From assembly GCF_900636765.1 (NCBI RefSeq), contig NZ_LR134313.1, forward strand, positions 1,860,001 through 1,924,000: a DNA stretch of 64,000 nucleotides, given 5' to 3'. Positions 7,609 to 14,378 of the stretch are shown one piece after another. The translations under genes and the position numbers were made by a program. The notes beneath the pieces are model-generated. The model was not told the DNA's origin. It saw only the letters and a program-made list of their open reading frames with translations, and ran no database searches. The stretch comes from Neisseria canis. Its GTDB lineage: Bacteria; Pseudomonadota; Gammaproteobacteria; Burkholderiales; Neisseriaceae. Position 1 is the stretch's first letter. Each line of letters begins with the position of its first letter.

Positions 7609-7664
7609 AACCCTGCGGGGATCTTCCCGTTAGGGCAGGTCTCCGCTTTTTTATGGAGACCATT
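7609..7664 (+). promoter_or_regulatory. Structured leader 8 (exact anti-SD)
   Basis: CCCTGCGGGG (7611-7620) and CCCGTTAGGG (7626-7635) form an imperfect hairpin. Loop copy GGGGATCT (7617-7624) pairs with AGGTCTCC (7637-7644), and GGTCTCC is also the exact complement of GGAGACC (7655-7661) before ATG 7665. A T6 run follows the anti-SD segment. Confidence 0.8.
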
Positions 7665-8771
7665 ATGGAAAAAAACCATCTCATGCACCCCCGGGTGGCA
7701 AACAACCACCGGGACAACGGGTACTTCCCCACCGACTACGGCACTTTGCAGGCCATTGCCTCCAGGCTTACCGCCGACGGCGGACAGATAAGGATTTTCG
7801 ATCCCTGCTGCGGAGAAGGGCACGCCCTTGAAACGTTGGCCGGCTATTTGGAAGCAGGTGGTACGCAATGCCACAGTTTCGGAATCGAGCTGGATGCAGA
7901 GCGGGCAGAGGCCGCCAAAGGCCGTCTGAACCACGTTATCTGCGCCGACGTTGAAAACTGCACCATGCAGGCTGGCGGGGTAGGGCTGCTGTTTCTAAAC
8001 CCACCCTATGGCTTCACGGCCACCGATCAACTTTCCAACCTGCGGACCAAACGCCTCGAAGAAATATTCTTCGCCAAGACGTTCGGTACGTTGCAGGTAG
8101 GCGGCGTATTGCTGCTGATTGTGCCGGAGGCCGCGCTGACAGAGCACCTCACTTACGAAATCGCCACCCATTGCATCGACGTGCGGATGTTCAGGGCAGC
8201 TGTGGATACTTACCGCCAGTACGTCATCACCGCCGTGCGTCCGAAGAACAGGGCTACAATCGGCAAAAAGCTGGCTGAAGCCCAACAACGCCTGCTGATG
8301 GATTTTGCATCGGCACCCGGCTGCGAGACACCCGGTGATATTTTGTACCGCATCCCCGCCGTTACCGGCAAAACATTCCGCCCCATGAGTTTCAAACTTG
8401 AACAGAATATTTTGGCCGGCGAACTGAAGCAGCAGCGCAGTCGTACTTTATGGCCGCATTTCGGCCAATATTTCGGTGCGGCCGCAGCGGCGGAAAAAAG
8501 ACGGCCGTTATGCGCGCTCGGACAATGGCACGCAGCGCTCGCACTGGCTGCCGGTCAGGTAAACGGAATCGTTACCGCCGCCGACGGCCGCAGGTTGCTG
8601 GTCAAAGGCTCCACCCATAAAACCCGGGTGGAAACCAAGTCGGAAGAGTACGATGCCAAAGACCGGTTGATTGTTACCCTGACAGCTACCGATCGCTTTG
8701 TACCGAGTATCCGTGCGGTCAACCTGACTGAAGGATCCCCGGATTACGGCCGTGTACTGACCATCAAATAA
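7665..8771 (+). CDS. Class I SAM-dependent DNA methyltransferase (NPPY), DUF6094-like
   Basis: This 368-residue protein has a SAM-binding motif I (FDPCCGEGHAL, about 45-55) and the catalytic NPPY (112-115) typical of N6-adenine DNA methyltransferases. The downstream half is unlike restriction methylases and matches the plasmid/ICE-borne DUF6094 group. No restriction nuclease is adjacent, so it probably protects the element's own DNA or acts in its replication. The start at 7665 is chosen for spacing from GGAGACC, although ATG 7653 is also in frame. It shares a region, though not a unit, with the SNF2-like helicase at 3944, a recurrent pairing on conjugative elements. Confidence 0.8.
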   Translation: MEKNHLMHPRVANNHRDNGYFPTDYGTLQAIASRLTADGGQIRIFDPCCGEGHALETLAGYLEAGGTQCHSFGIELDAERAEAAKGRLNHVICADVENCTMQAGGVGLLFLNPPYGFTATDQLSNLRTKRLEEIFFAKTFGTLQVGGVLLLIVPEAALTEHLTYEIATHCIDVRMFRAAVDTYRQYVITAVRPKNRATIGKKLAEAQQRLLMDFASAPGCETPGDILYRIPAVTGKTFRPMSFKLEQNILAGELKQQRSRTLWPHFGQYFGAAAAAEKRRPLCALGQWHAALALAAGQVNGIVTAADGRRLLVKGSTHKTRVETKSEEYDAKDRLIVTLTATDRFVPSIRAVNLTEGSPDYGRVLTIK

Positions 8772-8802
8772 CGGCGGATTTACCGTCCGCATTGCTTTTA
8801 AC

Positions 8803-8860
8803 CACCCTGCCTGGCCTATCCCGCAGGGGTATATCCGGTGCTTTTTTGAAAGGATACATC
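8803..8860 (+). promoter_or_regulatory. Structured leader 9 (diverged)
   Basis: The hairpin is CCCTGC (8805-8810) with GCAGGG (8823-8828). GTATATCC (8829-8836) is close to the complement of GGATAC (8851-8856) in the ribosome binding region. A T6 run follows. The loop-to-downstream pairing is poor in this copy. Confidence 0.55.
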
Positions 8861-9208
8861 ATGCAGGAACTGCTGAACCTGGCCGCCATGCAGCGGCTCA
8901 AACCCGCCCTGTTCGAGACCGGACAGACTGTAATCACCACCCATCTTGACAACTGGGCAAATGAAAACCTTCCCAAGGCATTGCTTGACCGCGATCTTTG
9001 GGCGGTTATTTTGGTCAATGCCCATACCCGGGGTGTGGGCTGGGACGAAGAGCTGCCAGACGATGATGCCGAACTGAACCGTCTGGCCCTCCAGCCCGGA
9101 AAGCGGGGCCGCATCATGTCGGTTTATACCGTTGCCGGCGAAAAAATATGGGTAATTACCGAATGGGACAGAAGCGCCACCACGCTCCTGTTCCCCGACG
9201 ACTATTAA
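8861..9208 (+). CDS. Plasmid-type conserved protein, 115 aa
   Basis: The C-terminal motif IWVITEWDRSATTLLFPDDY and the preceding RIMSVYTVAGEK match a small family that recurs on conjugative plasmids beside DUF6094 methyltransferases. It is often labelled type I restriction subunit M, although it is far too short and has no methyltransferase motif. The name is therefore not evidence of function. The start follows GAAAGGATACATC. Position directly after the methyltransferase gene supports a shared task. Confidence 0.7.
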   Translation: MQELLNLAAMQRLKPALFETGQTVITTHLDNWANENLPKALLDRDLWAVILVNAHTRGVGWDEELPDDDAELNRLALQPGKRGRIMSVYTVAGEKIWVITEWDRSATTLLFPDDY

Positions 9209-9221
9209 ACCCTTTTCCTTT

Positions 9222-9274
9222 CCACCCATGGGGTCTGCCCCATGGGGCAGACCCTCTCTTTGAGAGGCCCTATC
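9222..9274 (+). promoter_or_regulatory. Structured leader 10
   Basis: CCCATGGGG (9225-9233) and CCCCATGGG (9238-9246) form a 9-bp hairpin with loop TCTG. GGGTCTGC (9231-9238) pairs exactly with GCAGACCC (9247-9254). A tight hairpin CCTCTC/GAGAGG (9253-9267) covers the weak ribosome binding site. Confidence 0.75.
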
Positions 9275-9484
9275 ATGGAAAAACACCGTAAATGCACCAT
9301 TTGCGGCGAACCCGTCGTACTGGTACCGAGTGCTGCCGAACGTGCCCGGCAATCCGGACTTCCCGCCGCCTATTATCTGAATCTGTTCACCAGCCACAGC
9401 GATTGTTTTATTGCCAAACGCGAAAGTGAAACAAACGACTTGATCAGACGCAGCGGCAACCGGTCCCGCCCAATGCCAATTTAG
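9275..9484 (+). CDS. Small putative zinc-binding protein, 69 aa
   Basis: The product begins MEKHRKCTICGEPVVLVPSA. CTICG near the N-terminus and later SHSDCF give a Cys-x2-Cys plus His/Cys set that could bind zinc. It is basic at the C-terminus and has no membrane segment. It ends the unit that includes the methyltransferase. Similar tiny zinc-finger proteins are frequent in plasmid cargo, and I cannot name a family. Confidence 0.6.
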   Translation: MEKHRKCTICGEPVVLVPSAAERARQSGLPAAYYLNLFTSHSDCFIAKRESETNDLIRRSGNRSRPMPI

Positions 9485-9544
9485 TCCGATACCTTTGGGA
9501 AGTCGTTTACCGTTGCGAGCTGCAAATTGTCAGACGTTCCCCGT

Positions 9545-9565
9545 AACCCCGGGGTGTCTGTCTCC
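9545..9565 (+). promoter_or_regulatory. Remnant of a structured leader without a gene
   Basis: AACCCCGGGGTGTC followed by TGTCTCC resembles the left and right segments of a leader, but no gene follows; a terminator begins at once. The gap 9485-9794 otherwise holds this remnant, the terminator, an uptake pair, a three-hairpin element and leader 11. Confidence 0.4.
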
Positions 9566-9589
9566 AACCTGCTCTCGAGCAGGTTTTTT
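9566..9589 (+). terminator. Intrinsic terminator
   Basis: AACCTGCT and AGCAGGTT form a stem with loop CTCG, then T6. It ends the 6878-9484 unit and is almost identical to those at 661 and 3402. Confidence 0.8.
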
Positions 9590-9622
9590 CAGACGGCCTG
9601 AAAGCGCAGGCCGTCTGAAAAA
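9588..9622. repeat. Inverted pair of AG-type uptake sequences
   Basis: Facing TTCAGACGGCCT and AGGCCGTCTGAA copies are separated by a short loop and overlap the terminator tail. Confidence 0.85.
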
Positions 9623-9632
9623 ACCTGTTCCA

Positions 9633-9703
9633 CAGCCGGCAGACTGTCTTCTGTCCGAATGCTGCCGTTAGCCATCATTCAGCCGCCCCGGCGGCACGGC
9701 TCT
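9633..9703 (+). promoter_or_regulatory. Three-hairpin element, copy 4
   Basis: The stems are GGCAG (9638-9642) with CTGTC (9651-9655), GAATG (9657-9661) with CATTC (9676-9680), and GCCGC (9682-9686) with GCGGC (9691-9695). The third stem differs from copy 5 by a paired change (T-A to C-G), which is direct compensatory evidence. Confidence 0.65.
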
Positions 9704-9733
9704 TTTACCAACCGTGCTTCGGCACTTTTTACC

Positions 9734-9794
9734 ACCCCCAAGGGGATATACGCCCCATGGGGCGGTGTATCCCGCTTCAATGAAAGGATTCACC
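9734..9794 (+). promoter_or_regulatory. Structured leader 11
   Basis: A near-perfect hairpin spans 9736-9762 with one mismatch. Loop copy GGGATATAC (9743-9751) pairs with GTGTATCCC (9765-9773) over 9 bp. GGTGTATCC also matches the ribosome binding region GGATTCACC (9786-9794) at 8 of 9 positions. Confidence 0.78.
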
Positions 9795-10352
9795 ATGAAA
9801 CACTACATCATTTGGTTTAGCGATGAATATGAACGTGCAGAGGAAGCTGCTGATCTGGCACGGAAGTTATTTCTTCCATGGCAGGCTCATGAGAGCGCGC
9901 TGGAGGCATTGGTACGGTTTATGCAGAAAAACGGCCATCCGTCGGATTGTATCAACCGTATCGAACCGATAAGCGAATTTATACACAACATCAACCATTT
10001 GGAAGTAGGGCCGAGCCGTTGCTATAACAGCTATGTCGGATTTTTCGCCCACTGCGAACCCCTCGATTCACAGCTTCACGGGGTCTTGCAAGATATTGCT
10101 TATTTGTTACGCAACGTACCGATAGGCAACAGCGAGGACTTTGTCAACATGATTTCGGACGTGCTCTCCGATGCCGATATTTTGTGGCTTTTCAGTCGTT
10201 ACCGGTGTCTGATCATCGATTGGCAGTCTAATAACGGATTGACAATTAACGATTTCGGATATTGCGTTGAAGATGTGATGGAAGGCTCAGTAGCGGCCGC
10301 CGGTCTCCGCCGTGAGGTGGTCTGCCGGTGGGTACGGGCCGTATATTTCTAA
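9795..10352 (+). CDS. Hypothetical protein, paralogue family A, short member (185 aa)
   Basis: The N-terminus MKHYIIWFSDEYERAEEAAD resembles MKKTPYIIWFNSDYD at 11019 and MKTFIITMSVEEELAEAAAL at 11865. Shared features are an early SD-rich segment, an internal DIAYLL motif and a late LFSRYR/LYRRN plus W motif. This copy lacks a central segment of about 55-60 residues found in the other two (around MDWIDFF). No family or catalytic motif is recognised and the proteins look soluble. It is a single-gene unit with its own three-hairpin element and leader. Confidence 0.65.
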   Translation: MKHYIIWFSDEYERAEEAADLARKLFLPWQAHESALEALVRFMQKNGHPSDCINRIEPISEFIHNINHLEVGPSRCYNSYVGFFAHCEPLDSQLHGVLQDIAYLLRNVPIGNSEDFVNMISDVLSDADILWLFSRYRCLIIDWQSNNGLTINDFGYCVEDVMEGSVAAAGLRREVVCRWVRAVYF

Positions 10353-10361
10353 TTTTTATAT

Positions 10362-10394
10362 CAACTCCCTCGGGGAAGCCGTCCCCCAAGCCCG
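10362..10394 (+). promoter_or_regulatory. Remnant of a structured leader without a gene
   Basis: CAACTCCCTCGGGG, a short loop and GTCCCCC have the typical leader start, but it runs straight into a terminator with no gene. It may mark a deletion between leaders. Confidence 0.4.
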
Positions 10395-10403
10395 TAACAG
10401 CGG

Positions 10404-10440
10404 TTTTTCAGACGGCCTGGACTTTCAGGCCGTCTGAAAA
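10404..10440. terminator. Uptake-sequence inverted repeat terminator
   Basis: TTCAGACGGCCT and AGGCCGTCTGAA form a stem flanked by T and A runs. It ends the 9795-10352 unit. Confidence 0.75.
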
Positions 10441-10452
10441 TCCTGTTTCACA

Positions 10453-10522
10453 GCCGACAGACTGTCTTCTGTCCCGGATGCTGCCGTTAACCATCATTCA
10501 GCCGTTCAATACGGCCACGGCT
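10453..10522 (+). promoter_or_regulatory. Three-hairpin element, copy 5
   Basis: The stems are GACAG (10456-10460) with CTGTC (10469-10473), GGATG (10476-10480) with CATTC (10495-10499), and GCCGT (10501-10505) with ACGGC (10511-10515). The loop is the conserved CTGCCGTTAACCA. Confidence 0.65.
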
Positions 10523-10531
10523 ATTTTTATC

Positions 10532-10585
10532 AACCCCACGGGGCACCGCCCCGATGGGAGTGCTCCGTTTTCATGGAGAAAAACA
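10532..10585 (+). promoter_or_regulatory. Structured leader 12
   Basis: The hairpin lies around 10534-10557. GGGGCAC (10540-10546) pairs with GTGCTCC (10560-10566) with one G-U pair. Its CTCC can cover the GGAG at 10575-10578. A short T-run lies between them. Confidence 0.7.
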
Positions 10586-10951
10586 ATGTTTACCGACCCT
10601 TTAGGTTTTCATTTTCGCTTAGAACTGAGCGAAACAGAGCGCAACTGTATCCTAGCCGTGTTAGACGGTTTTATGGAAGGCGGCCCCGCCAAGCATAATG
10701 CCGTCGCACGGTTTCACGATGAAATGTATATTTCAACCCGCTATCAATTGTCGGATTCTTCCGTCCAGTTGGCACCGACCGAACAAGTCAAACCCGTTGA
10801 GGTTGGCCAAGCTCTTTATGAGCTGCTGTATGCCGTTTTATCCATACTGAAAACCGATATTGTGTTTTGGAATGGAAAGCCGTACACCATCGTTGCTTCG
10901 GCCGAAAATAACAGCTATGGATTGCTGGAAGTATTCGGCGATTTTCAATAA
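10586..10951 (+). CDS. Hypothetical protein, 121 aa
   Basis: The start at 10586 follows ATGGAGAAAAACA. The product begins MFTDPLGFHFRLELSETERN, is soluble and acidic, and has no recognised motif. It opens a three-gene unit with the two long members of paralogue family A (11019, 11865). Nothing supports a specific role. Confidence 0.65.
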   Translation: MFTDPLGFHFRLELSETERNCILAVLDGFMEGGPAKHNAVARFHDEMYISTRYQLSDSSVQLAPTEQVKPVEVGQALYELLYAVLSILKTDIVFWNGKPYTIVASAENNSYGLLEVFGDFQ

Positions 10952-10961
10952 CCATTTTTTC

Positions 10962-11018
10962 AACCCGTAGGGGATTACCCCTACGGGTAACCCCCTGCAT
11001 TTATTACAGGAGGTTATT
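10962..11018 (+). promoter_or_regulatory. Structured leader 13
   Basis: A perfect 10-bp hairpin pairs 10964-10973 with 10978-10987 around loop ATTA. GGGGATTAC (10970-10978) pairs with GTAACCCCC (10987-10995) with one bulge. The latter also matches the ribosome binding region GGAGGTTAT (11009-11017) at 8 of 9 positions. Confidence 0.8.
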
Positions 11019-11789
11019 ATGAAAAAAACACCTTATATCATTTGGTTTAACTCTGACTATGATTACGACAAATTATTGTCCGCCTTTGAACTCGTGAACG
11101 GTAAAGTTTATGAAGGTAACGGCGATGATACATGGCTGCTAGACATGGTCAACACCGACTTAAAGCAAAAAGGTTTTGAACCGGATACTGTTTCATCCGT
11201 TTTGACTTTAGAACAGTACCTTGTCAATGAAAACCTGCACGACATTACGCCTACCAAACATGCCAATAAGCATTCGGCTGTTGTCTATACCCATACGCCC
11301 ATGGACTGCATGGATTGGATCGATTTTTTCCGCCGGGAGGATTTCCATCACCGTGTTAAGCCTGATTATTGCAACGAGGTCTTTAGCGGCGTATTGCACG
11401 GAAGTGCTGATGTCACTTACGAGATGTTTAATGACATCTGTGCAAGGTACGGAGTTTCCGATGACGATCCGCCATTGGTGCTCCGCGACAGCTCCGTTCC
11501 GGGCTATACCGATATTGCCTATCTATTGAAAGACCGACCTTGCCAATCCGACCGTTCTGAGCAAATGTTTATCTATATGCAACAGTTGGATAGGGAAGAT
11601 CTCCGATGGCTTTATCGTCGGAATGTCGAAGCCATCAATCGCTGGATGGCTCAAACCAAGCTCGACCTTTGGGGTTATGCTGATGAAGGCAGAGAGGAAA
11701 GCAATTCATTAATTGATAAACTGGCCGACGTGGTTTGCAATTGGGCGGCCGAAATCGTTTGCCAAGTTGAGCAAGAACCGACCGACTGA
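11019..11789 (+). CDS. Hypothetical protein, paralogue family A (256 aa)
   Basis: The N-terminus is MKKTPYIIWFNSDYDYDKLL. The sequence shares with the 11865 product a central MD-WIDFF/MDYFQE block, a VPGYTDIAYLLKD / VPGFDDLSYLLKN motif and a DLRWLY-RN-RW block (about 190-215). It is soluble, with no signal peptide or known catalytic motif. Tandem paralogues with individual leaders suggest duplication of leader plus gene as one module. Function is unknown. Confidence 0.7.
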   Translation: MKKTPYIIWFNSDYDYDKLLSAFELVNGKVYEGNGDDTWLLDMVNTDLKQKGFEPDTVSSVLTLEQYLVNENLHDITPTKHANKHSAVVYTHTPMDCMDWIDFFRREDFHHRVKPDYCNEVFSGVLHGSADVTYEMFNDICARYGVSDDDPPLVLRDSSVPGYTDIAYLLKDRPCQSDRSEQMFIYMQQLDREDLRWLYRRNVEAINRWMAQTKLDLWGYADEGREESNSLIDKLADVVCNWAAEIVCQVEQEPTD

Positions 11790-11804
11790 TTGCTATTGAT
11801 ATTA

Positions 11805-11864
11805 ACCCTCGGGGAACCGGCCCCGAGTGGGCACGGTTCTCCTTTGTTTATGAAAGGAAGTTCC
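11805..11864 (+). promoter_or_regulatory. Structured leader 14
   Basis: CTCGGGG (11808-11814) and CCCCGAG (11821-11827) form a perfect hairpin. GGGGAACCG (11811-11819) pairs with CGGTTCTCC (11834-11842) over 9 bp with one G-U pair. The ribosome binding region AAAGGAAGTTCCG resembles the complement of the right arm. Confidence 0.8.
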
Positions 11865-12605
11865 GTGAAAACATTTATCATCACTATGAGCGTTGAAGAA
11901 GAATTGGCCGAGGCAGCAGCATTAGCATTGAATGGCCAAACATTTCCCGTGTCACAAAAGTGGCCGGCACTTTTGGATCAAATCAGCGATTTTTTATCTG
12001 ATAAAGGCTATCCGCCGGGCATTGCAGCCGATGCAACAGAGGTTAGCGAGTATATCCATCACAACACCATGTCAGACAATTGGCCGTACCGCGACAGCAA
12101 CATTTTCACAGCGGTCGTGTTTGCCGACGAGCCTATTTCGGTTGAGAAATGGATGGATTACTTTCAAGAAAGTTTTTTCTCCGACAAGCTCAGCCGCGAG
12201 CAAGCTGAGACCGTGTTTCTGTCTGTGCTGCCAGCTGAATCCATCCGTTATGAACTGCTGAAAGCACTATTGGATGATTACGAGGTGTATCAGCCGGAAG
12301 ATTTGATGCTATTGCCCGACAATACCGATGTACCCGGTTTCGACGATCTCAGTTACTTGCTGAAAAACTGTGATTGGAATGAAGGCAACGTCCGGCAGAT
12401 TATTGGCGGCTGGTCGGAAACCGATTTGCGTTGGCTATATGAGCGTAACAGGGATACGGTCAACCGTTGGTTGTCCGATCAACAGCTGCATCTCTTTGAG
12501 CTGTCTGACAGCCTTATTGAGAGTGGTAATTTGTGTCAAATCATTACCCGGAGATGGGCTGAAGCTACGGCAGATACGTTCTTTCAGCTCGCTAAAGCCC
12601 TGTGA
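11865..12605 (+). CDS. Hypothetical protein, paralogue family A (246 aa, GTG start)
   Basis: GTG 11865 is chosen because it follows GAAAGGAAGTTCC, and because translation from it (MKTFIITMSVEEE) aligns with the N-termini of the other two family members. The shared VPGFDDLSYLLKN and DLRWLYERN motifs are present. It ends the 10586-12605 unit. Function is unknown. Confidence 0.7.
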   Translation: MKTFIITMSVEEELAEAAALALNGQTFPVSQKWPALLDQISDFLSDKGYPPGIAADATEVSEYIHHNTMSDNWPYRDSNIFTAVVFADEPISVEKWMDYFQESFFSDKLSREQAETVFLSVLPAESIRYELLKALLDDYEVYQPEDLMLLPDNTDVPGFDDLSYLLKNCDWNEGNVRQIIGGWSETDLRWLYERNRDTVNRWLSDQQLHLFELSDSLIESGNLCQIITRRWAEATADTFFQLAKAL

Positions 12606-12611
12606 TATCCG

Positions 12612-12633
12612 CCACAACGTTTCAGGTTGTTTT
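12612..12633 (+). terminator. Short intrinsic terminator
   Basis: ACAAC and GTTGT form a weak stem followed by T5. It sits where the other units carry stronger terminators. Confidence 0.5.
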
Positions 12634-12637
12634 TCAC

Positions 12638-12706
12638 GGCTGACAGACCGTTATCTGTCCGAATGCTGCCGTTAACCATCATTCAGCCGTTCAAAACGGC
12701 CACGGC
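12638..12706 (+). promoter_or_regulatory. Three-hairpin element, copy 6
   Basis: The stems are GACAGA (12642-12647) with TCTGTC (12654-12659), GAATG (12661-12665) with CATTC (12680-12684), and GCCGT (12686-12690) with ACGGC (12696-12700). It is followed by a T-run and leader 15. Confidence 0.65.
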
Positions 12707-12716
12707 TCTTTTTTTG

Positions 12717-12780
12717 ACCCCTAGAGGGCGTATTGCCCCCTAGGGGTAATACGTCCCTGTTTTTTACAGGAGTAAAAACT
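12717..12780 (+). promoter_or_regulatory. Structured leader 15
   Basis: CCCCTA (12718-12723) pairs with TAGGGG (12741-12746), and GGG with CCC closes the hairpin. GGGCGTATT (12726-12734) pairs with AATACGTCCC (12748-12757) with one bulge. CCTG and CAGG flank a T6 run before the ribosome binding site. Confidence 0.72.
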
Positions 12781-13530
12781 ATGCCTAATCATGTTACCAA
12801 CATCATGACCGTCAAAGGTCCGGAAGAATCCGTTGCCAAGCTGAAAGCAGTATGGTTCCGGCACCAAGCACCTGACGGCAAAACCAATCCGGATTTGCCT
12901 GATATGTGCGTTGATTTCAACGGTATATTACCGATGCCTGACAGCCTGAACATTGAATGCGGTTCAACGTCCTCTTGGGCTGAAGACTGGCTGAAGTTGA
13001 AAGATGACTGGCTGCTTTCCGGTGCAGAAATGGAAAAACTGCTGATCACGCGGCGGTTGAAAGAACATTTTTCCGAGCACCTTAATTGGGAAACAGATAC
13101 GGTAGGCCGTCTGAAAGAAATGGTTGCCGGAGAACCCGGCCTGCTGTCCAAAATCGGCCTCAGCCAGCAGTATCTCGAGAAAATTCAGCATAATCTTGCT
13201 ATATACGGCTGCCCGACTTGGTATGAATGGTGCTACTGCAATTGGGGAACCAAGTGGAATGCTTACCATCAGTATCTGTCGGAATGGTCGGATACTTCAT
13301 TCTGTATCACTTTTGATACGGCATGGTCACCGCCGGCTCCGGTATTTTGTGCTCTGACCGAAGCCTTTCCTGATGTGGAAATGGAGATACTCTACATCGA
13401 TGAAGGTGGAGGGTTTGCCGGAACCTACACCGCTTCAGAAGGCTTCCTGGAAGACTTTCCCTGTGATGACAAAGATTTCAGAAGTTTTGCGGAAGAACAC
13501 TTCGGCTGGTCGTTTGATTATGACGAGTAA
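12781..13530 (+). CDS. YubB/DUF1281-like protein, 249 aa
   Basis: The N-terminus MPNHVTNIMTVKGPEE, then FNGILPMP, a central WYEWCYCNWGTKWNA and FDTAWSPPAPVF are typical of the DUF1281/YubB ferredoxin-like family found on plasmids and in phages. It is paralogous along its full length to the next gene (13617), which has MPNWCSNFIEIEG, FNGISPMP, WGTKWNA and FETAWSPPEGIY. The family has no proven function; its location on conjugative plasmids suggests establishment or anti-defence roles. It is soluble. The start is supported by CAGGAG. Confidence 0.75.
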   Translation: MPNHVTNIMTVKGPEESVAKLKAVWFRHQAPDGKTNPDLPDMCVDFNGILPMPDSLNIECGSTSSWAEDWLKLKDDWLLSGAEMEKLLITRRLKEHFSEHLNWETDTVGRLKEMVAGEPGLLSKIGLSQQYLEKIQHNLAIYGCPTWYEWCYCNWGTKWNAYHQYLSEWSDTSFCITFDTAWSPPAPVFCALTEAFPDVEMEILYIDEGGGFAGTYTASEGFLEDFPCDDKDFRSFAEEHFGWSFDYDE

Positions 13531-13554
13531 ACGTAAAGCACTTTTCTAATCTGT

Positions 13555-13616
13555 AACCCCTAGGGGCGGCTTGCCCCGAAAGGGCATACCGCCCCTGTTT
13601 TTTTAAGGAGACCGTT
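13555..13616 (+). promoter_or_regulatory. Structured leader 16
   Basis: The leader has a GC-rich hairpin around 13557-13584. GGGGCGG (13563-13569) pairs with CCGCCCC (13589-13595), and a T7 run follows directly, as in an intrinsic terminator. The ribosome binding site is AAGGAG. Confidence 0.7.
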
Positions 13617-14363
13617 ATGCCCAATTGGTGTAGCAATTTTATCGAAATTGAAGGCCCTGCCGCACAAATCGCAGATTTGGCCGGAAAAATCATTGTATAC
13701 GACCCCGAAACCGGTGATCCTAAGTTTGACTTTAACGGTATATCCCCTATGCCGGAAGAGTTGCTGTTTGAAGGACTGGATCATGTCAGCGAAAGTCTGC
13801 GTTTTTTCGGACTGGGTAACGACATGGTGGTGTCCGAATGTGAGAAATCACTATACGGCTACCATTACAAACTGCTTCAGGAGCAGCTCTCCCCTTGGCT
13901 GGATTGGCAATCGGCCACCGTGGCTGATGTCAAGTTACTGCTCGAACACGAACTGCATTTGCAGGATCTGTGCAAAATTAATACGGCTGTATTGAGACAG
14001 GCCCGAAGCAATATTGAGCGCTACGGTGATTTGAGCTGGTATTCTTGGCGTATCCGTCACTGGGGCACCAAATGGAACGCCGGTGAATGCCAATCGGCCA
14101 CCGTAACTGAAACATCCATCTTTATCGACTTTGAAACAGCTTGGTCGCCGCCGGAAGGCATTTACCGTGCCATCTGTGCGGCCTATCCGGAACTGTCGCT
14201 GAATGCGTGCTATATGGAGCTGGGCATGTATTTCGCCGGCCGTTACCACAACGTCGGAAGCGAACTGATCGATGCCATGTGTGAAGAAAGTGAAGTGCAG
14301 GCATTCTGTATCGAGCACTTCGGCATGACCGAAGATTGTTTCTCCGATGGGGACGAAGACTAA
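13617..14363 (+). CDS. YubB/DUF1281-like protein, 248 aa
   Basis: This is the tandem paralogue of the 12781 product, with the same signature blocks: MPNWCSNFIEIEG, FDFNGISPMP, WYSWRIRHWGTKWNAG and DFETAWSPPEG. The acidic C-terminus (CFSDGDED) resembles the FDYDE tail of its partner. The two genes have separate leaders of different sequence. The family is known from plasmids; the molecular role is unknown. Confidence 0.75.
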   Translation: MPNWCSNFIEIEGPAAQIADLAGKIIVYDPETGDPKFDFNGISPMPEELLFEGLDHVSESLRFFGLGNDMVVSECEKSLYGYHYKLLQEQLSPWLDWQSATVADVKLLLEHELHLQDLCKINTAVLRQARSNIERYGDLSWYSWRIRHWGTKWNAGECQSATVTETSIFIDFETAWSPPEGIYRAICAAYPELSLNACYMELGMYFAGRYHNVGSELIDAMCEESEVQAFCIEHFGMTEDCFSDGDED

Positions 14364-14378
14364 GCTATCTATTTTTCA

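Noticed and set aside
8861..9208. Type I restriction methylase subunit
   Set aside because: At 115 residues without SAM or NPPY motifs it cannot be a methylase; that name is a historical label for this small plasmid family.
9588..9622. Inverted uptake-sequence pairs as insertion-sequence ends
   Set aside because: They are standard Neisseria uptake sequences acting as terminators. No transposase gene or target duplication is present anywhere in the window.
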